From the NCBI GenBank assembly GCA_963814985.1, contig CAWFFV010000017.1, positions 1 to 29,887 of the forward strand: a stretch of 29,887 nt of DNA, given 5' to 3'. The position numbers were made by a program, and so were the translations under genes. The DNA is from CAWFFV01 sp963814985 (GTDB taxonomy: Bacteria; Chloroflexota; Ktedonobacteria; Ktedonobacterales; Ktedonobacteraceae). Shown here piece after piece: positions 26,679-29,887 of this stretch (position 1 is its first letter; each line of letters starts with the position of its first letter). The notes under the pieces were generated by a model that saw only the letters and a list, made by a program, of their open reading frames with translations, was not told the origin of the DNA and did not search any database.

Positions 26679-26967
26679 TGCTCAAAAGGGTGGCAACAGA
26701 TCCATCTATGACATAGGAGTCTAAAGCCAGCCTTGTCCCTGGCTCAATGCCAGACGCCACCAGTGTTGTATTCTCTGGCAAAATACGTCCTCCAGAGGCT
26801 TGGCGTAACATATATACGAGCTGCTTGCCAAAGAGATCGGTTTGAGGAAGCTTGAGTTCCTCAACAAGTGCTGGTACAAGTGCACCAACGGGAGCATCCG
26901 CAACAATCTCTACGGACCGCACCGACCCAAATGCATTTTCTTCTATCAATATTTCGATTTTCTGCAT
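26578..26967 (-). CDS. ubiquitin-like (EsaB/YukD-type) domain, N-terminal module of the WD40 gene
   Basis: The ATG at 26967 follows GGGAAGA; longer starts lack one. The first ~88 residues form a beta-grasp pattern: MQKIEILIEENAFG, VEIVADAPVGALVPALVEEL, GKQLVYML, GGRILPENTTLVASGIEPG, LALDSYVI. This resembles EsaB/YukD and the N-terminus of EccD from type VII secretion, and Ubl-fold domains in general. The next 40 residues are linker-like and stop at 26578. The WD40/TM frame begins in the overlap, so a single indel near 26590 would give a Ubl-linker-TM-propeller protein of about 500 aa. No WXG100 protein, EccC ATPase, E1 or E2 gene is visible in this window. Confidence 0.65.
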   Translation of the reverse strand: MQKIEILIEENAFGSVRSVEIVADAPVGALVPALVEELKLPQTDLFGKQLVYMLRQASGGRILPENTTLVASGIEPGTRLALDSYVIDGSVATLLSNVPQQSLHCREQSQIQLDFLSRQEETRLLLCLL

Positions 26968-27012
26968 AGATCTTCCCCTTGTCCCTTTTCGCGTAGACAA
27001 GATCTCATAAAT

Positions 27013-27055
27013 GACTCGTCTTTCCGTTTTTAGTGTATCACGACGACTCGTCTTT
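27013..27055 (-). promoter_or_regulatory. 11-bp direct repeats upstream of the ubiquitin-like gene
   Basis: GACTCGTCTTT occurs at 27013-27023 and 27045-27055, a 32-bp pitch, just upstream of the gene start at 26967. Between them on the minus strand lies TGATACACT, a possible -10-like element. No convincing -35 is present. Operator function is inference. Confidence 0.35.
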
Positions 27056-27172
27056 GCAGAGAAAATAAGTAAAATAGGCCAGGGCAAGGAGGTTTAGAGA
27101 AAACCTTCTTTACCTACTCATTCACAAGCAATCAACAAACATAAGAGTATGCCCGGCCTTGTGATATGGTAA

Positions 27173-27617
27173 CTACTCAGGTCCTCCCCACCTGCGGTGG
27201 CTCGTCCTGGTTGTGCGTGGGTTTTGTCGCCAGGACGTGATAGGCTTGGCGTCAGTGGGTAAAACTTGTAAACGCGCAAAAAACACCTGTCCAATCGGGT
27301 CGGTGTACCAGAATAGGGATGACACGCGCTTCCCCTGCATCCTGCCGCTCTAAAGCGCGCTTCTTCTCGATGCCATAACAGTAGTCAAAGGCAAAGATGT
27401 CTGCACTCACCAGCAATATGATGACTGAGGCTGTTTTTAGGTGAGTATCAATAGCCTTAGCCCAATCAGCACCAGAGGAATGAGTCGCTCATGCCAGAAG
27501 AAGACGAGGGCACTGCCGCCTGAGCAAACCCAGGTGAGTTTCCAGCCTGCGTAACCACGGCTCATCCACATGGGAATAGCAACACAAAACCTCAACTGGT
27601 ATCGATGCCTCGTCCAT
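27173..27617 (-). pseudogene. TIR-domain protein remnant
   Basis: From an ATG at 27617 with GGAGGT upstream the frame reads VEVLCCYSHVDEPWLRRLET and HLGLLRRQ, the first strand and helix of a TIR domain. A TGA at 27489-27491 stops it. The same frame then continues with GADWAKAIDTHLKTASVIIL, LVSADIFAFDYCYGIE and ARVIPILVHRPDW. The missing BB-loop segment (FFWHERLI) is visible in a neighbouring frame, so two offsetting indels are likely. Another shift gives LPTDAKPITSW at the end. TIR domains act as NAD+-cleaving or signalling modules. The catalytic Glu region (DYCYGIE) is present. The gene is short and dead as read; it lies just upstream of the ubiquitin-like/WD40 gene on the same strand. Confidence 0.7.
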
Positions 27618-27639
27618 GACCGCACCTCCTCTGTGAGTT

Positions 27640-27839
27640 GTCTATCACCTGTAGATAATTCAAGCATATCATAAAGGAATGGCTTGTTGGGCAGGATCGT
27701 TTCGCCGCGGTCACTGCGTCCCGATCCAGGCACCAGAAGTACCACAGCAAACGGCCCGTCGCCCTGCGGAATGCTCACTGTTCCTGGCAACACCCATTTT
27801 CCGTGTCCTATCTGCACCTCGTGTTCTTGAAAACGCTTG
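27640..27839 (-). pseudogene. alpha/beta hydrolase N-terminal fragment
   Basis: The frame contains VLPGTVSIPQGDGPFAVVLL, VPGSGRSDRGETI and LPNKPF, the first strands and oxyanion loop (HG- or PG-SG) of dienelactone-hydrolase-like alpha/beta hydrolases. It loses similarity after LYDM. Its N-terminus abuts the transposase remnant, and the TIR gene begins just after its end. The nucleophile and His are absent. Confidence 0.55.
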
Positions 27840-28170
27840 GGCTGCGCGTAATTGTCGTGGCCCAAATTCCTGGGTGTGGTTTGCAAGGTCGATGGTTCGT
27901 TCGATCAGTCGTCGATCCATCTGCGCATCGATGAGCCGCTTACGAAAGGCAACAAACATCCCTTTGCTGAAAGGTGGGCTGATCGGTGTCCAGAAGTCCG
28001 GTACCACCTGCCAGCGCCGGTCCATGAGTGTTGCTTCAATCACTTCGTCATCGGACACGCCCGTGTATGCTTGCAGAATGACCGCCAGGGCCAGTTGAGC
28101 AGGAGCACCCCGCTTGCTTGGCCGATAGAGGGTTCCAGTTCCTGTTGGAACGACTCATTAAACAAGGTAT
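27840..28170 (-). mobile_element. IS1182-like transposase remnant
   Basis: The minus strand encodes LYRPSKRGAPAQLALAVILQ and AYTGVSDDEVIEATLMDRRW, then PPFSKGMFVAFRKRLIDAQ, MDRRLIERTIDLA and EFGPRQLRAA, an N-terminal part of the DDE transposases frequent in Ktedonobacteria. Just upstream NESFQQELEP sits in another frame, so one frameshift is present. The catalytic DDE part is missing, and the sequence jumps directly into a hydrolase fragment at about 27840. Confidence 0.65.
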
Positions 28171-28592
28171 GCCGGTGATAGCGCAGGAACACAAACTATT
28201 TGGCTCGCCGTTATCTTTTGGACAATCTGTTCTTCTTGCGCAGAAAGTGCGACTGAAGGATGCCAATGGAACGGTTGCGTCTTTTCTCCCCTTGCTTCTC
28301 AGCTTCCAGACGGACGGTTGTAAAGACCACCAAGGCAGAAGCAATTCACTTTTCCCAGATGTCGGCTCTCGTTGGAGTGGAGTTAAGGTTGCTATCACCA
28401 GCCGCAAAGTCCAAGCCAATGACACTTTCCCAGTAACATGCTTGACGTATGTGGAAAGTCGCAACGTGAGCAAAAAAGGTAGCTGGATTAGGACAACTAA
28501 ACCATGTGATGCTGGACAATGGGGATCAGTCCCTATGACGGAAAAAGAGGTGTCAGAAACCTGAGAACAAGCCTGGTGAGATCACATCTCTT
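28171..28592. other. 422-bp stretch without a recognised gene
   Basis: A + frame at 28118-28564 runs antisense to the transposase remnant and has no ribosome binding site. On the - strand a 50-codon open stretch (PATFFAHVATFHIRQACYW and onward) has protein-like composition but no recognised family and meets a stop at about 28360. It may be a further gene fragment. Confidence 0.35.
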
Positions 28593-29391
28593 TCAAGACT
28601 GCAGGAACTCTTGCATTCTTGCTCGAATCTCGTGGTCGTGGGTGCTACACCACATCAGGTGACTCTCGGCATCAGATTGAAGAGTTGGGCCTGAGGAATA
28701 TGCTTCTCTACAGAGACGGCATGGGATGCATCGACCAGTCCATCGTATTTGCTGGTAATGACTAAGACAGGAGCTCTCACCCGGCCCAGGTCTCCACACT
28801 GATGCGTGATGTCGTGGAGAAATCCTGATCCCGAACGTGAAGCTGCAACATGGCAAGGGCCGCTTGCTGCTGACCAGGACTCATCGCAGAGAGCACCTGA
28901 TCGCGTGGCAGCGAGGTAAGGCCCCACATCACAGTTTTGAGCGCAGCCTGAGGTGCACCATGTTCAAACCTCCGAAACGCTGCCCAGACCATTCCTTCGA
29001 GCACTGGATTGAAGAACAGATAGGTCAGGACACGAATCGCGCCGCTGGCATATCTGCCGTCTGTTGCCGCGTTCTGCAAAATCACCTTGCTGACACGTTC
29101 GGGATGGCGGCCCGCCAGTTGCAAGGCGGTTGGTCCCCCTGCTGAGATCCCTACGACGATCACCTGAGCCAGTTGGAGGAGATCAAGCAAACTCACCAGG
29201 GCATCGGCACATGCTTCGGCACGCTTTCCTGTAGAAGAAGGGGTCCTGCCGTACCCGGGTCTTGATGGGACAAGCAGCTGATAGCCCTGCGTCAGAAAGA
29301 AATCCTCATGGCCCAGCGGTGAACCGCAGTTGGTGTGTCCACCGTTCAACACCACCACTGCGGGACCCTGGCCCACGCTACGATACTCCAT
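28593..29391 (-). pseudogene. alpha/beta hydrolase, frameshifted twice
   Basis: The ATG at 29391 shares its A with the TGA of the upstream membrane gene (TGATG), so translation was coupled. The protein begins MEYRSVGQGPAVVVLNGG and has LVPSRPGYGRTP, the nucleophile elbow VVGISAGG with catalytic Ser, and a lid region. Near 28830 the frame shifts to GSGFLHDITHQCGDLG, which carries the acid Asp in VLVITSKYDGLVDASH. Near 28677 it shifts again to SDAESHLMW with the catalytic His, and ends at 28593. The rebuilt protein of about 265 aa has a complete triad and typical length. As read, the His and Asp are lost. Substrate unknown. Confidence 0.75.
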
Positions 29392-29877
29392 CAGTCCCAA
29401 TTCTGTTCGTACAAGATGACACACCTGTCCGCTTCTTTCCTTCCCATGGCCCAGATACATTGATGCCGATAAGTCTGGATCAACCAGACAGCAAAAGCCA
29501 GGTCAATGGACCCGACGCCCACTCGAAGCAGGCTATTCCAGACACGATAGGGAGTGGGGAAGACGGCAAGAAGCTGCAAGCAGTCAACGGGGATCTGAAT
29601 ACTGCGCGGAAAAGGCAAGCAACAGCAGCCAGAAGAGCCGGCGCCATTGGTGCAGCACCCCATATATCAGGAGGCCGAGCAAGACAATCAAGACACCCAG
29701 CACCAAGAGCAGTGCCCAAGGATAACGGCCAGCAGGCAGTCTTCCGGGCCAAAGGGTGATGGTAGAGATGGATGGCTCAACGGCAACAATGATCAGCACA
29801 CTCACCAGGAGCAATCCCATAAACGCAATCAGTGCTTTTTCAAGCAGCATGGCTGGAGCAGGACGTGTGCGAGTCAT
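29391..29877 (-). pseudogene. multi-pass membrane protein, frameshifted
   Basis: The gene starts at an ATG at 29877 with GAAAGAAG upstream, close to the window edge. The first frame has three hydrophobic helices (about 10-33, 49-72 and 79-92) and ends after LLLLAFSAQ. Near 29610 the neighbouring frame continues as FPRSIQIPVDCLQLLAVFPT, then a hydrophobic piece (VGVGSIDLAFAVWLIQTY), and stops at 29391. The hydrolase start at that stop supports the second frame as the true C-terminus. Rebuilt length is about 161 aa. I do not recognise the family; coupling suggests it works with the hydrolase. Confidence 0.55.
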
Positions 29878-29887
29878 GGCTTCTTTC

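Noticed and set aside
28118..28564. 148-aa + frame
   Set aside because: Its first part is antisense to the transposase remnant and the composition is not protein-like.

Overview
This window looks like chromosomal DNA of a free-living, moderate-GC bacterium, most likely Chloroflexota of the Ktedonobacterales type. That placement is inference: it rests on a secreted S53 (kumamolisin-like) protease, a DUF4118-type sensor kinase, IS1182-like transposase remnants, a deazaflavin-reductase-family protein, TIR and WD40 genes, and many small palindromic intergenic elements. No rRNA, tRNA or CRISPR array was seen.

Layout. (1) 1-3.2 kb: an M50-like membrane protein whose HExxH motif is degenerate, remnants of a CLC chloride channel (with CBS domain) and of a Na+/Ca2+ exchanger, an intact DDN-family protein and a 57-aa membrane peptide. 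(2) 3.4-12.3 kb: a well-preserved energy-metabolism block on the + strand, phosphoketolase, P-type H+-ATPase and GH65 disaccharide phosphorylase, facing a PPK2 polyphosphate kinase on the - strand. All four make or use phosphoryl donors (acetyl-P, sugar-1-P, polyP, ATP). (3) 12.5-13.7 kb: a membrane sensor histidine kinase split into two overlapping frames. (4) 13.8-15.3 kb: no intact gene, two transposase stubs. (5) 15.3-17.6 kb: an S53 protease gene broken by one frameshift in its Gly-rich loop. (6) 17.6-18.5 kb: terminator, a highly structured palindromic element and direct repeats. (7) 18.5-22.5 kb: a compact operon of CPA2 antiporter, TPR protein (11-nt overlap) and an ammonium transporter fused to an N-terminal membrane/PH-like module, closed by a strong terminator. 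(8) 22.6-23.2 kb: HNH nuclease. (9) 23.3-24.9 kb, - strand: a frameshifted CPA1 antiporter and a small 2-TM protein. (10) 25.2-29.9 kb: a decaying zone with a TetR stub, a ubiquitin-like/TM/seven-blade WD40 gene with several frameshifts, a TIR-domain remnant, a hydrolase fragment abutting an IS1182-like remnant, and a two-gene membrane protein/hydrolase unit, both broken.

Interpretation. About 12 kb of long genes between 3.8 and 22.5 kb read without a single frameshift, while the last 4.4 kb carries at least nine apparent indels. This argues for real, regional decay rather than uniform sequencing error, although the indels could still be errors. The most notable candidates for new biology are the ubiquitin-like/TM/WD40 architecture next to a TIR gene, the extended Amt in an antiporter-TPR operon, and repeated intergenic palindromes and 32-bp-pitch direct repeats.
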